Source: Mycetocola saprophilus (lineage in GTDB: Bacteria; Actinomycetota; Actinomycetes; Actinomycetales; Microbacteriaceae). From it: a stretch of 64,000 nt of DNA. Positions 8,767-18,652 of the stretch are shown here, piece after piece. The notes beneath the pieces were generated by a model that had not been told where the DNA came from, did not search any database, and was given only the letters and a program-made list of their open reading frames with translations. The position numbers and the translations under genes are program-made. The stretch covers positions 806,001-870,000 of the forward strand of contig NZ_JOEC01000001.1 of NCBI RefSeq assembly GCF_000718085.1, given 5' to 3'. Each line of letters starts with the position of its first letter. Position 1 is the stretch's first letter.

Positions 8767-11700
8767 CCGTCTCGCCCCGCCCCGGGTCCCGACCGGATCC
8801 ATCTCGGTTCAGGCTCCGCCGGAGATGGAGCCCTCCGATGGGGGCTCCAGTATCCTGACCTCGATGATGCCGATGCTCGGCAGCGTCGGCGCGATCATCA
8901 TGGTGAGTATCTCTAATGCCGGGCCCACCGGATTCCTCACCGGGGGCATGGTGCTGCTCTCTTCGCTGGGCTTCGTGTTTGTTAACGGGTGGCGTCAGCG
9001 CTCCCAGCGGGCCGCGGCCACCCTAACCAGCCGGCGCGAATACCTCGCATACCTAACCGAACTGCGCACCACCGTCCGCTCGGCCGCCAAGGCTCAGCGA
9101 CAGGAACGTAACTGGCGCTATCCCGAACCCTCCGTGCTGCCCTTCCTGGCGGAGGAGGGGACGCGGGTGTGGGAACGCGACCCCTCGGCCTCGGACTTTC
9201 TCTCGGTGCGCATCGGCACCAACGATCAGCCGCTGTGCATGACCCTGGAACCGCCGGAACTACCCCCGGTGGCCCAGCTGGACCCGGTATCCACCACCGC
9301 CGCGCACCGCTTTATCCTGACCCACGAAACCCAGCGTGCCCTGCCCAGCTCGATCGAGCTGTCGGCGTTTTCCTCGGTGCAGCTGGTTGGGGACGACGAG
9401 GACCGCATCCGCGGGCTGGCACGGGCGATGATTGCCCACATCGCCACGTTTGAGGCACCCGAAAACGTGCAGATCGTGATTGTCGCCGATCCCGAAAGTC
9501 TCCCGCTCTGGGAGTGGGCCAAGTGGCTGCCGCACACCCGATCCACCCGGGCGACCGACGCGCTCGGCGCGGCGCGGATGATCTCCTCGGATGTCAACGC
9601 CCTAACCGCGATGATGCCCGCCGACGTGCGTGAGCGCTCGCGATTCAGCCCCGATTCGACATCGAGCGAGCAGCCGCATCTGATCGTGGTGGTGGACGGT
9701 GCCACGGTTCCCCCCACCGACCCCGTATTTGTGGGCGGGCTGCAGGGCGTGACCGTGATCGACCTCCCCGCAAGCTGGGACTCCAATGAGGATCCCAACG
9801 TTGCCCGACTCATGGTGGAGGGGGATACCACCCACGTGCTCGCCGGGGTCCTCCAGCACAGCTCGGTTCACCAGGATGCGCTGAGTATCGTCGAGGCCGA
9901 AGCCCTCGCCCGCCGGCTCTCCCCGCTGGCGCAGTCCGAGGAGCAGGGCGGCGGCGCGGTGGGCACACGCACCTCGAACCGTCAGCTTGAACTCATCGAG
10001 CTGCTCAACATGCCCGACGTTCGCGACATGGACCTGGAGTCGGCCTGGGCCTTGCGCCCGGAGCGGGACCGCCTGCGCGTCCCGATCGGTCAGGACACCA
10101 CCGGTGCGCCGCTGGTCCTGGATATCAAGGAGTCCGCCAAGCAGGGGATGGGTCCGCACGGCATCATGATTGGTGCCACCGGTTCGGGTAAATCCGAGGT
10201 GCTTCGCACGCTGGTGCTCTCCCTGGCGCTGACGCACTCGCCCGATGAGCTGAACTTTGTGTTGGTCGACTTCAAGGGTGGTGCCACGTTCGCCGGAATG
10301 GCGGACATGCCCCACGTCTCGGCGATCATCACCAACCTGGGGGATGAGATCAGCCTGGTTGATCGATTCCAGGATGCGCTGACCGGCGAGGTGGTGCGCC
10401 GCCAGGAGCTGCTGCGTGCCACCGGCCCGTTTGCCAACGTGACCGAGTATGAAAAGGCTCGCCGCTCGGATCGTCCCGAGCTGGCACCGCTCCCGGCCCT
10501 GATGATCGTCGCCGACGAGTTCTCCGAGCTGCTCAGCGCCAAGCCGGAGTTTGTCGAGTCGTTTGTGAACATCGGTCGGGTGGGGCGTTCGCTTCACGTG
10601 CACATGCTGCTCGCGTCCCAGCGGCTCGAGGAACACCGCCTCAAGGGCCTTGATACCTACCTGTCCTACCGGATCGGTCTGCGCACCTTCTCGGCCGCCG
10701 AGTCGCGCAGCGTGCTCGGTGTGCCCGATGCGTACCATCTGCCCAGCGAACCCGGTGGTGGATACCTCAAGGCAAACACCGACGAGATGGTGCAGTTCCG
10801 CGCCGCGTATGTCTCGGGGCCGCCGCGCACCAAGATGCGGGGAATCAGCAGTCGCGCCGCCGCCGAGACGATCGATGCGCCGGTGCGCATCAGCGCGTTT
10901 ACCGCGGCCCCCGTGCTGCGGGACGAGCCCGAGATTGCCGAGGAGGTCGAGATCGAGCAGCCGGTGAATCCGGCCGAACCCGCCGAGAAGCGCAGCACGT
11001 TCGATCTGGCGGTATCAAAGATGTCCGAGAGTGGCATGAGCGCCCACCAGGTGTGGTTGCCGCCGCTGGAGATTCCGCCGACCCTCGATGAGCTCTTCGG
11101 GGAGCTCGTGGTGAGCTACGAGCTGGGGCTGCATTCGCCCGCCTGGCGCCGTGCGATTCCGCTGACGGTACCGCTGGGTCTGGTCGATGTGCCGCTCGAG
11201 CAGCGCCGCGACACCCTCACCGTGGACCTCTCCGGTGCCGCCGGTCACGTGGCCATCGTGGGTGGTCCGCTCTCCGGTAAGAGCACCCTGGCCCGCACCC
11301 TGGTCACCGCGCTTTCGCTGCGGCATACGCCGCATGAGGTGCAGTTCTTTGTGCTCGATTTCGGTGGCAGCTTCGCCGGAATGCGTCATCTCCCGCACCT
11401 TGCGGGTCTGGCGACCCGGACCGAATCGGATATCGTGCGCCGCTCGGTGGCCGAGGTCACCGCCCTGCTGGATGCGCGCGAGGCCTACTTCCGCGCCAAC
11501 GGGATCGACTCGATCGCCACCTACCGGACCCGCCGCGCCGCGGGTACCGCGGATGATGGCTATGGCGACATTTTCCTGATTATCGACGGCATCGGCACCA
11601 TCCGCAGCGACTACGAGTCCCTCGAAGCCCCGATTCAGCTCATCGCCGCGCGCGGGCTCAGCTATGGGGTGCACGTGGTGATCACCGCCGGACGGTGGAT

Positions 11701-12748
11701 GGAGGTGCGCCCGAACCTTAAGGACCTGCTGGGCACGCGACTCGAGCTCAAACTCGGTGACCCGGTGGACTCCGAGGTCAACCGAAAGGCCGCCGGCAAC
11801 GTGACCCCCGGTCGCCCGGGCCGAGGCCTGGCACCCAGCACGCTGCAGATGCTCACCGCGCTGCCACGCATCGACGCCGACCCCGACTCGGGTTCACTGA
11901 GCCAGGGCGTGGATGACCTGGTGAATAAGACCTCGTCGGCCTGGGTTCGCGAGCCCGGTCCCAAGCTGCGCTTGCTCCCCGAGGAGTTGCCGCTGGCGCA
12001 GGTCCTGTCCGACGAGCAGGCCAATCTCGAACAGCTGCAGCTGGGTATCGATGAGTCCACCCTGTCGCCGTTTGGCATTGACCCGCGTACCGAGGCACAC
12101 CTGTTCCTCTACGGCGACTCCGGATCGGGGAAGTCGACCATGCTGCGCGGCTATATCCACGAGATCATGCGTCGCTATGCGCCGGGGGAGGCGCGGATCT
12201 TCATGATCGACTACCGCCGTGCCAACCTCGGCGAGATTCCCGCCGAATACCTGGGCGCGTATATGACCGGACACGAGCAGACCACCGACTCGATCGCGCA
12301 GCTGGTGGACTTCTTCCGCAGCAGGCTCCCCGGGCCCGACGTGACCGCCGAGCAGTTGCGCACCCGCAGCTGGTGGAGCGGGGCCGAGGGCTTCGTGCTG
12401 ATCGACGACTACGATCTGGTCGCCACCTCCCAGGGCAACCCGGCCGCGCCGCTCTCCCAGCTGCTTGCCCAGGCGGCGGATGTGGGGCTGCACGTGGTGG
12501 TCACCCGACGCTCCGGTGGTGCCTCGCGCGCGGCCTACGACCCCGTGCTGCAGGGCATGACCGACCTCGGCGTCACCGGCATCCTGCTGAGCGGTAATCC
12601 CGAGGAGGGTCAGCTGATCGGCAAGGTTAAGGCCATGCCCTCGGTGCCCGGACGTGCGCAGGTTGTCAGCCGCGAGCGGGGACACTTCATCGCGCAGCTG
12701 GTGCATACACCGAGCATTCACGAGGATCCCGCCGCCCCGGGTGCCTAG
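8759..12748 (+). CDS. eccC: EccC-type FtsK/SpoIIIE ATPase of type VII secretion (all three ATPase domains)
   Basis: 1329 residues. ATG 8759 is chosen because GGAGGATCGG precedes it; the frame extends upstream inside the FHA gene. Two membrane segments lie near residues 35-80. Three ATPase domains follow, with P-loops GATGSGKS (about 470), GGPLSGKS (about 835) and GDSGSGKS (about 1117), and Walker B-type VDFKGG, LDFGG and IDYRR. EccC is the motor that recognises the C-terminal signal of substrates and drives secretion. Mycobacterial ESX-1 splits it into EccCa and EccCb; here it is one chain. The second P-loop keeps GKS but is atypical. It is the last gene of the locus before a strong terminator. 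Confidence 0.93.
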   Translation: MNSRLAPPRVPTGSISVQAPPEMEPSDGGSSILTSMMPMLGSVGAIIMVSISNAGPTGFLTGGMVLLSSLGFVFVNGWRQRSQRAAATLTSRREYLAYLTELRTTVRSAAKAQRQERNWRYPEPSVLPFLAEEGTRVWERDPSASDFLSVRIGTNDQPLCMTLEPPELPPVAQLDPVSTTAAHRFILTHETQRALPSSIELSAFSSVQLVGDDEDRIRGLARAMIAHIATFEAPENVQIVIVADPESLPLWEWAKWLPHTRSTRATDALGAARMISSDVNALTAMMPADVRERSRFSPDSTSSEQPHLIVVVDGATVPPTDPVFVGGLQGVTVIDLPASWDSNEDPNVARLMVEGDTTHVLAGVLQHSSVHQDALSIVEAEALARRLSPLAQSEEQGGGAVGTRTSNRQLELIELLNMPDVRDMDLESAWALRPERDRLRVPIGQDTTGAPLVLDIKESAKQGMGPHGIMIGATGSGKSEVLRTLVLSLALTHSPDELNFVLVDFKGGATFAGMADMPHVSAIITNLGDEISLVDRFQDALTGEVVRRQELLRATGPFANVTEYEKARRSDRPELAPLPALMIVADEFSELLSAKPEFVESFVNIGRVGRSLHVHMLLASQRLEEHRLKGLDTYLSYRIGLRTFSAAESRSVLGVPDAYHLPSEPGGGYLKANTDEMVQFRAAYVSGPPRTKMRGISSRAAAETIDAPVRISAFTAAPVLRDEPEIAEEVEIEQPVNPAEPAEKRSTFDLAVSKMSESGMSAHQVWLPPLEIPPTLDELFGELVVSYELGLHSPAWRRAIPLTVPLGLVDVPLEQRRDTLTVDLSGAAGHVAIVGGPLSGKSTLARTLVTALSLRHTPHEVQFFVLDFGGSFAGMRHLPHLAGLATRTESDIVRRSVAEVTALLDAREAYFRANGIDSIATYRTRRAAGTADDGYGDIFLIIDGIGTIRSDYESLEAPIQLIAARGLSYGVHVVITAGRWMEVRPNLKDLLGTRLELKLGDPVDSEVNRKAAGNVTPGRPGRGLAPSTLQMLTALPRIDADPDSGSLSQGVDDLVNKTSSAWVREPGPKLRLLPEELPLAQVLSDEQANLEQLQLGIDESTLSPFGIDPRTEAHLFLYGDSGSGKSTMLRGYIHEIMRRYAPGEARIFMIDYRRANLGEIPAEYLGAYMTGHEQTTDSIAQLVDFFRSRLPGPDVTAEQLRTRSWWSGAEGFVLIDDYDLVATSQGNPAAPLSQLLAQAADVGLHVVVTRRSGGASRAAYDPVLQGMTDLGVTGILLSGNPEEGQLIGKVKAMPSVPGRAQVVSRERGHFIAQLVHTPSIHEDPAAPGA

Positions 12749-12754
12749 CCGCCC

Positions 12755-12800
12755 ATGCCGGAACCCCCGGACCGAACGGTCCGGGGGTTCCGGCATTTTG
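12755..12800 (+). terminator. Rho-independent terminator after eccC
   Basis: A perfect inverted repeat of about 20 bp (12755-12774 pairs with 12777-12796) around CGAACG is followed by TTTT. It closes the type VII secretion operon. Confidence 0.9.
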
Positions 12801-12904
12801 GCCGAGGGATGCACGCGGGCCGGCCGAGTGTGCACCATCGGCAGGCCACGCCCGTCCCCGCCCCGGGGGCGGGCATGCGGCGTCTCAGGCGATAGGCTGG
12901 AGGC

Positions 12905-13567
12905 ATGACAGTCCGGATCAACCCGAGTATTCTTTCAGCCGATTTTGTGAACATGCAGGCTGACCTTGAGCGCATTGCCAACGCCGATTTTGTGCACGTC
13001 GATGTGATGGATAACCACTTCGTGCCCAACCTGACCTTCGGTCCCCAGATGGTCCGCCGGATCCAGGATGTGTCGCCGGTCCCGCTGGATATTCACCTGA
13101 TGATCAGCGACGCCGACCGCACGGCCCCCGAGTACGCCGAGATCGGCGCCGCCTCGGTCACCTTCCACGCCGAGGCCGCCGAGAACCCGATCACCCTGGC
13201 CCGTCGCCTGCGGGAGATCGGCTCGCGCGCGGGAATCGCGCTCAAGCCCGGCACCCCGATCGAGCCCTACCTTGAGCACCTGGACGAATTTGACCAGATT
13301 CTCATCATGACCGTGGAGCCCGGATTTGGTGGACAGTCGTTCATGGCGGACATGATGCCCAAGTTGGCGACGCTGTCGGCCGAGGCCAAGCGCCGCGGAT
13401 CCAACGTGTGGCTGCAGGTGGACGGCGGCATCGCCGAGTCCACCATCGCCCAGGCCGCCGAGGCCGGTGCCGACACCTTCGTGGCCGGCTCCGCCATCTA
13501 CGGTGCCGACAGCCCCGCGCTGGCCATCGACGCGCTGCGCGATCTGGCCGCCGCCCACCGCCACTAG
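12905..13567 (+). CDS. rpe: Ribulose-phosphate 3-epimerase
   Basis: 220 residues, the usual length. It interconverts ribulose 5-phosphate and xylulose 5-phosphate in the pentose phosphate pathway. The family motifs are intact: NPSILSADF at the N-terminus, the metal-ligand block HVDVMDNHFVPN, MTVEPGFGGQ and VDGG. GGAG lies just upstream of the ATG. It follows the type VII terminator and starts the housekeeping block leading to the his and trp genes, a common actinobacterial arrangement. Confidence 0.96.
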   Translation: MTVRINPSILSADFVNMQADLERIANADFVHVDVMDNHFVPNLTFGPQMVRRIQDVSPVPLDIHLMISDADRTAPEYAEIGAASVTFHAEAAENPITLARRLREIGSRAGIALKPGTPIEPYLEHLDEFDQILIMTVEPGFGGQSFMADMMPKLATLSAEAKRRGSNVWLQVDGGIAESTIAQAAEAGADTFVAGSAIYGADSPALAIDALRDLAAAHRH

Positions 13568-13678
13568 TCCGGTCCCGGTGGGGCGTGGTGGCGATTACGC
13601 CCGATCGCCCCGCCGGGAGCATGCCAATACGTTGGTATACACAGTTTCCTCACAACGGCCGCGATTTACGATCACAAA

Positions 13679-14632
13679 ATGACCGTTTCCCCATTCACCA
13701 TCCGTGAGCTGACCGACACCGATCTGGACGCGGCAATCGCCCTGCTCTCCCTGGCCAGCGCCTCGGATAATCGGGATCGGCTGCGCGAACGCCTCGCGCA
13801 AAACTCCCCGGCCCCGGTGCGTATCGCCCTGGTGGCCGAAGCGGATGGCGTCATGATCGCCGCCGCCAAGATCACCTCCGAAAATGCCACGCCGGGTGCC
13901 GCCTCGGCTCTCGTGGTTGTGGATCCGGCCCATCGATTCCGGGGGATCGGAACCGCCCTGTATCGGCGACTGATGTCCGACCTGGCCGCGCACCCCGCGG
14001 GTGCCACGATCACCCTGACCTCCGCACTCCGCGATGACGCGGCACCCGGTCGCGGGTTCGCCGAGGCACGCGGCTTCGAGCTGGTGCGTCACAACCTGGG
14101 CTGGTCTCTCGAGCTGGAGGGTCGCGCCGCCGAACTCCTCGCCGAGGTCGAATCGATCACCACCGCCAACGCGGCCACGGTGCGTGTGGCCTCGATCGAC
14201 ACCGAGTATCCGCTGATTGCCGCCGTGATGGCGCGCTGCGCGATCGGGCTGCCGGGTCCGATCGCCGGACAGCCCGTGGACACCACCGGCTTCGAGCATC
14301 ACTTCGCCCGCACCGCCGTCTACCTTGTGGCCAGCGTGGATGGCGCTCCCGCCGGGCTCGGCGTCATTCACCCGGTGGGTGAGGAGGGGGAGTGGTACAC
14401 GGATTTCACCGGGGTGGATCCGGACTATCGACAGCGCGGCATTGCCCGACTCCTCAAGGCCGCCGAGTTGGCCGAGGCCGCGGGGCGGGCCGGACGGCGG
14501 ATGGGAACCCATAACGATGTGCACAATACCGGGATCGTGCGGGTGAACGTCGCCACCGGAATGGATCCGGCCCTGGGATACTGGTCCCTGGTGAACAAAA
14601 ACCCGCGGAAAACCGCAGTTTCCGGCGCGTAG
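13679..14632 (+). CDS. Tandem-domain GNAT family N-acetyltransferase
   Basis: 317 residues with two GNAT folds. The first has the acetyl-CoA loop VDPAHRFRGIGTAL (about residues 81-94), the second VDPDYRQRGIARLL (about 246-259). The tandem layout resembles mycothiol synthase-type and related actinobacterial acetyltransferases, but I do not see enough to name a substrate. It stands alone between rpe and hisE with its own upstream gap. Confidence 0.8.
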   Translation: MTVSPFTIRELTDTDLDAAIALLSLASASDNRDRLRERLAQNSPAPVRIALVAEADGVMIAAAKITSENATPGAASALVVVDPAHRFRGIGTALYRRLMSDLAAHPAGATITLTSALRDDAAPGRGFAEARGFELVRHNLGWSLELEGRAAELLAEVESITTANAATVRVASIDTEYPLIAAVMARCAIGLPGPIAGQPVDTTGFEHHFARTAVYLVASVDGAPAGLGVIHPVGEEGEWYTDFTGVDPDYRQRGIARLLKAAELAEAAGRAGRRMGTHNDVHNTGIVRVNVATGMDPALGYWSLVNKNPRKTAVSGA

Positions 14633-14736
14633 GGGCGTGCTCGGGGAGAGAAGGTGCGTGAAATCCGGGCATATTCTCGCCGGGATCCACCCTCCCGGGT
14701 CTTCGCGGAGGGCGCGAACCTAGTACTGTGAGGAAC

Positions 14737-15000
14737 GTGAAGACTTTCGACACCCTGTTTACCGAGCTGACCCGAAAGGCGCAGGAGCGCCCCGAGGGTT
14801 CGTTGACGGTGGCCGAGCTGGACCGTGGTGTCCACGGCATCGGCAAGAAGATTGTGGAGGAGGCCGCCGAAGTATGGATGGCCGCCGAATACCAGAGCAA
14901 TGACGAGGCCGCCGAGGAGATCTCGCAGCTGCTTTACCACCTGCAGGTGATGATGATCGCCAAGGGTCTGACCCTGGAGGACGTGTATCGACATCTGTGA
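14737..15000 (+). CDS. hisE: Phosphoribosyl-ATP pyrophosphatase
   Basis: 87 residues. HisE removes pyrophosphate from phosphoribosyl-ATP, the second step of histidine synthesis. The conserved block [14 protein letters not shown] and [12 protein letters not shown] carries the Glu/Asp metal ligands. GTG 14737 is preferred over GTG 14728 because TGAGGA lies just before it and family proteins begin at about KTFDTLF. It is followed by hisG. Confidence 0.93.
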   Translation: MKTFDTLFTELTRKAQERPEGSLTVAELDRGVHGIGKKIVEEAAEVWMAAEYQSNDEAAEEISQLLYHLQVMMIAKGLTLEDVYRHL

Positions 15001-15049
15001 AGCCCCCGCTTCACCCTCGATACCCAACTTCAAACCTAAGGTCCACCCC

Positions 15050-15889
15050 ATGCTGAGAATCGCCATCCCCAATAAGGGATCGCTGTCCGAAACCGCCACC
15101 CTGATGCTCGCCGAGGCGGGCTACGCGACCCGTCGCGACCCCAAGGAACTGCACCTGGTTGACGCCGAGAACGACGTCGAGTTCTTCTTCCTGCGTCCGC
15201 GCGACATCGCCACCTACGTGGGCTCCGGTGCCCTCGACGTGGGGGTCACCGGCCGTGACCTGCTGCTGGATTCGGGATCCGATGCCATCGAGATCGAACC
15301 GCTGAACTTCGGCGACTCGACCTTCCGGTTCGCCGGCCCGGCCGGTAAGTTCCACGAGCTGAGCGACCTGGAGGGTGTCCGCGTGGCCACCAGCTACCCG
15401 GGACTCGTGGGCGACTTCCTCGCCGCACACGGCGTGAGCGCGCACCTGGTCAAGCTCGATGGTGCCGTGGAATCGGCCGTGCAGCTCGGCGTGGCCGACG
15501 CCGTGGCCGATGTGGTCTCCACCGGTGCGACCCTGCGTAAGGCAGGCCTCGACATTTTCGGCCCGGTCATCCTGGAATCCACCGCGGTTCTGATTCGCTC
15601 CGAGCAGGAGCAGCCCGGCCTGGCGACCCTGCGTCGCCGCCTCGAGGGTGTTCAGGTTGCCCGTCAGTACGTGCTGATGGACTACGACCTGCCGCTCTCG
15701 CTGCTGGATGAGGCCACCGCGATTGCCGGTGGCCGCCAGTCGCCGACCGTGTCGCCGCTGCGCGAGCCCGAGTGGGTCGCCGTGCGCGTCATGGTTCCCA
15801 AGCGCCGCACCAACCAGATCATGGACGCGCTCTATGAACTGGGTGCCCGCGCGATCCTGGTCAGCGCGATTCACGCCGCACGTCTCTAA
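15050..15889 (+). CDS. hisG: ATP phosphoribosyltransferase (long form)
   Basis: 279 residues, the long HisG form with a C-terminal ACT-like regulatory domain, which is normally feedback-inhibited by histidine and needs no HisZ. It condenses ATP and PRPP, the first step of histidine synthesis. Visible motifs: IAIPNKGSL at the N-terminus, GVTGRDLL, and the PRPP-binding region around [16 protein letters not shown]. It lies 49 bases after hisE and 11 before hisF. Confidence 0.95.
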   Translation: MLRIAIPNKGSLSETATLMLAEAGYATRRDPKELHLVDAENDVEFFFLRPRDIATYVGSGALDVGVTGRDLLLDSGSDAIEIEPLNFGDSTFRFAGPAGKFHELSDLEGVRVATSYPGLVGDFLAAHGVSAHLVKLDGAVESAVQLGVADAVADVVSTGATLRKAGLDIFGPVILESTAVLIRSEQEQPGLATLRRRLEGVQVARQYVLMDYDLPLSLLDEATAIAGGRQSPTVSPLREPEWVAVRVMVPKRRTNQIMDALYELGARAILVSAIHAARL

Positions 15890-15900
15890 GGGGGAAGGTC

Positions 15901-16665
15901 ATGACACTCGCAACGCGTGTGATCCCGTGCCTCGACGTGGCCAATGGCCGCGTGGTGAAGGGTGTGAACTTCCAGAACCTGCGCGATCAGGGTGACCCGG
16001 TCGAGCTCGCCGCGAACTATGCGGCCCAGGGTGCGGACGAGATCACCTTCCTCGATGTGACCGCAACCGTGGACGGACGCGCCACGACGTATGACGTGGT
16101 GACCCGCACCGCCGAGCAGGTTTTTGTGCCGCTGACCGTGGGCGGGGGTGTACGCTCCGCCGAGGACGTCGCCCGCCTGCTGGGCTGCGGCGCAGACAAG
16201 ATCGGCGTGAACAGTGCGGCGATCGCGCGCCCCGAGCTGATCGGCGAAATTGCCGACCGCTTCGGCGCGCAGGTGGTGGTGCTCTCCCTCGATATCACCC
16301 GTGAGGCTTCGGCTCCCTCGGGCTTTGTGGTGACCACCCACGGTGGGCGCACCAAGACCGAGCTGGACGCACTGGCCTGGGCCACCGACGCCATCAACCG
16401 AGGTGCCGGCGAACTGCTGGTCAACTCGATCGATGCCGACGGCACCCGCGACGGTTTCGACCTGGAGCTGATCCGGGCAATCCGCGCGATCTCGCACGTC
16501 CCGGTGATCGCCTCGGGTGGCGCCGGAGCGCTTGAGCACTTCGCCCCGGCCGTGCAGGCCGGTGCCGATGCGGTGCTGGCCGCGAGCGTGTTCCACACCG
16601 GTGCGTTCACCATCGACCAGGTCAAGCTGGCGCTGGCGGACGAGGGCATCGAGGTGCGGCGATGA
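15901..16665 (+). CDS. hisF: Imidazole glycerol phosphate synthase cyclase subunit
   Basis: 254 residues, a (beta-alpha)8 barrel. HisF works with the glutaminase HisH to make imidazole glycerol phosphate and AICAR. The N-terminal [19 protein letters not shown] and the phosphate-binding [11 protein letters not shown] and [11 protein letters not shown] are clear. The Asp in CLDV and the Asp in NSIDADGT are the usual catalytic pair. GGGGAAGG precedes the ATG and the stop overlaps hisI. hisH and hisA are not in the window. Confidence 0.96.
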   Translation: MTLATRVIPCLDVANGRVVKGVNFQNLRDQGDPVELAANYAAQGADEITFLDVTATVDGRATTYDVVTRTAEQVFVPLTVGGGVRSAEDVARLLGCGADKIGVNSAAIARPELIGEIADRFGAQVVVLSLDITREASAPSGFVVTTHGGRTKTELDALAWATDAINRGAGELLVNSIDADGTRDGFDLELIRAIRAISHVPVIASGGAGALEHFAPAVQAGADAVLAASVFHTGAFTIDQVKLALADEGIEVRR

Positions 16666-17051
16666 GCGGCACCGTGACACTGAATACCTCAAGCCCCGAG
16701 GCCGTGGCCGCGAGCGTCACCTATGACGAGAATGGCCTGGCCCCGGCGATCATCCAGGAGGTGGGCACCGAGCGGGTGCTCATGCTCGGGTACGTCAATG
16801 CGGAGGCGCTGCGGCGCACCCTGACCGAGGGGAGGGTCACCTTCTGGTCGCGATCGCGCCAGGAGTTCTGGCGTAAGGGTGATACCTCCGGCCACGCCCA
16901 GTATGTCCGGGATGTCAGCGTCGACTGCGACGCCGACACCCTGCTCATCCGCGTGGTTCAGGTGGGAGCTGCCTGTCACACCGGCGCACACTCATGCTTT
17001 GATGAGCGCACGGTTCCGGCGGTTCCGGGAGAGGTTCCCGGCCGCCCCTAG
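16662..17051 (+). CDS. hisI: Phosphoribosyl-AMP cyclohydrolase
   Basis: 129 residues. It opens the adenine ring of phosphoribosyl-AMP. Typical motifs [25 protein letters not shown] and the Zn/Mg ligands DCDADTLL and CHTGAHSCF are all present. It overlaps hisF by ATGA. It is monofunctional, with hisE encoded separately upstream. trpE follows after 62 bases. Confidence 0.95.
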   Translation: MSGTVTLNTSSPEAVAASVTYDENGLAPAIIQEVGTERVLMLGYVNAEALRRTLTEGRVTFWSRSRQEFWRKGDTSGHAQYVRDVSVDCDADTLLIRVVQVGAACHTGAHSCFDERTVPAVPGEVPGRP

Positions 17052-17113
17052 CCACGTGCACGTACGCCCGCTAGCCTCGAACGAGGGCGCGGCGCGAACA
17101 ATCGGGAGTTTTG

Positions 17114-18652
17114 ATGAGTAACAGTATGTCCGGCACCACCACCCGTGCGGACTTTGACCGCCTGGTTTCGGCGGGGGAGCACCGGGTGGTTCCGGTCGCC
17201 CGAGAGGTTTTTGCCGACGGGGAAACGCCGGTGGGGATCTACCGTAAGCTGGCCGCCGGCAAGCCCGGTAGCTTTCTGCTGGAATCCGCCGAGCAGGGCG
17301 GCATCTGGTCGCGCTACTCGTTTATCGGGGTGTCCTCGTTTGGTGTGCTGACCGAGCGCGAGGGTGCGAGCCACTGGATCGACTACGATCTGAGCGCCGA
17401 GCGCGCCTTCGGCGAGTCGATCCCCGCGGGTCCGCTGGATGCCGTGGATGCGTTCTACCGTCGCTGGGCCGGACCCAAGATCGAGGGGTTCGCCCCGCTG
17501 ACCGGTGGCCTGGTCGGTTTTATCGGCTGGGAGGCCATCCGCCAGATCGAGCACCTGCCCGATGCGCCGCCGCGCGAGATCCCGGTGCCCGATCAGGCGC
17601 TGAGCTTCGTGGAGAGCCTGGCCGTCTGCGATCACCGCTCGGCCACCGTGCGCCTGATCGTTAACGTGCTGCTGGATGATGAGCTGGATGGCGACACCCG
17701 ATGGGCCCGCGCCCAGGCGCAGCTCGACGCGCTGCAGACCGGTCTCGCCCAGCCCGCCGAGGCGTGGCTCGCCGAGGCCGACTTCTCGCTGGTGGCCGAC
17801 CCGACCAACCGCACGGATCCGCAGGACTACCTGGACGGCGTGCTGGCCTCGCAGGAGTACATCCGCGCCGGCGACATCTTCCAGGTGGTGCTCTCGCAGC
17901 GCTTCGACCTGAAGACCGAGGCCGAGCCGGTGGACGTGTACCGGGTGCTGCGCGCGCTGAATCCCAGCCCCTATATGTACCTCTTTGCGCTGGAGGATGC
18001 GGAGGGCCGCCCCTTCCACGTGGTGGGTTCCTCCCCGGAGGCCCTGGTCAAATCGGAGGACGGTCACCTGATCACCCACCCGATCGCCGGATCTCGACCG
18101 CGCGGCCGCACCCCCGAACAGGACATCGAACTCGCCGACGAGCTGCTCGCCGACGAGAAGGAGCGCGCCGAGCACCTGATGCTGGTCGACCTGTCCCGCA
18201 ACGACCTGGCCAAGGTGTGCACGCCCGGCACCGTCGAGGTGACCGAGTTCATGCGGATCGAACGCTTCAGCCACATCATGCACCTGGTGTCCTCGGTGGA
18301 GGGCACGCTCCGCGCGGACGCTAGCCCGGTGGACATCTTCCGCGCGACCTTCCCGGCGGGCACCCTCTCCGGTGCGCCCAAGCCGCGCGCGCTGGAGATC
18401 ATCGACGAGCTCGAACCCGCCCAGCGCGGCGTGTACGGGGGAGTCGTGGGCTACTTCGGCCTCTCCGGTGACGCCGACCTGGCCATCGCCATTCGCACCG
18501 CCACCATCGTCGACGGCACCGCCTACGTGCAGGCCGGCGGCGGACTGGTGGCCGACTCGGTGCCCGAACTCGAAGCGGCCGAAAGCCGCAATAAGGCCGC
18601 CGCACCGCTGCGCGCGGTGGCCATCGCCAACGCACTCACGAGGATTTCATGA
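17114..18652 (+). CDS. trpE: Anthranilate synthase component I
   Basis: 512 residues from ATG 17114; a TTG just upstream at 17111 would add one residue, but GGGAG at about 17104 fits the ATG. It converts chorismate and ammonia to anthranilate. C-terminal chorismate-binding signatures are intact (DIFQVVLSQRF, HPIAGSRPRGRT, DLSRNDLAKV, FPAGTLSGAPK). The N-terminal LLESAEQGG.WSRYSF region corresponds to the Trp feedback site, where family members have LLES. The stop overlaps the next gene. No leader peptide or attenuator is visible in the 62 bases upstream. Confidence 0.96.
   Translation: MSNSMSGTTTRADFDRLVSAGEHRVVPVAREVFADGETPVGIYRKLAAGKPGSFLLESAEQGGIWSRYSFIGVSSFGVLTEREGASHWIDYDLSAERAFGESIPAGPLDAVDAFYRRWAGPKIEGFAPLTGGLVGFIGWEAIRQIEHLPDAPPREIPVPDQALSFVESLAVCDHRSATVRLIVNVLLDDELDGDTRWARAQAQLDALQTGLAQPAEAWLAEADFSLVADPTNRTDPQDYLDGVLASQEYIRAGDIFQVVLSQRFDLKTEAEPVDVYRVLRALNPSPYMYLFALEDAEGRPFHVVGSSPEALVKSEDGHLITHPIAGSRPRGRTPEQDIELADELLADEKERAEHLMLVDLSRNDLAKVCTPGTVEVTEFMRIERFSHIMHLVSSVEGTLRADASPVDIFRATFPAGTLSGAPKPRALEIIDELEPAQRGVYGGVVGYFGLSGDADLAIAIRTATIVDGTAYVQAGGGLVADSVPELEAAESRNKAAAPLRAVAIANALTRIS

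Noticed and set aside
17052..17113. Trp attenuator or leader peptide before trpE
   Set aside because: Only 62 bases with no Trp-codon leader and no terminator hairpin.
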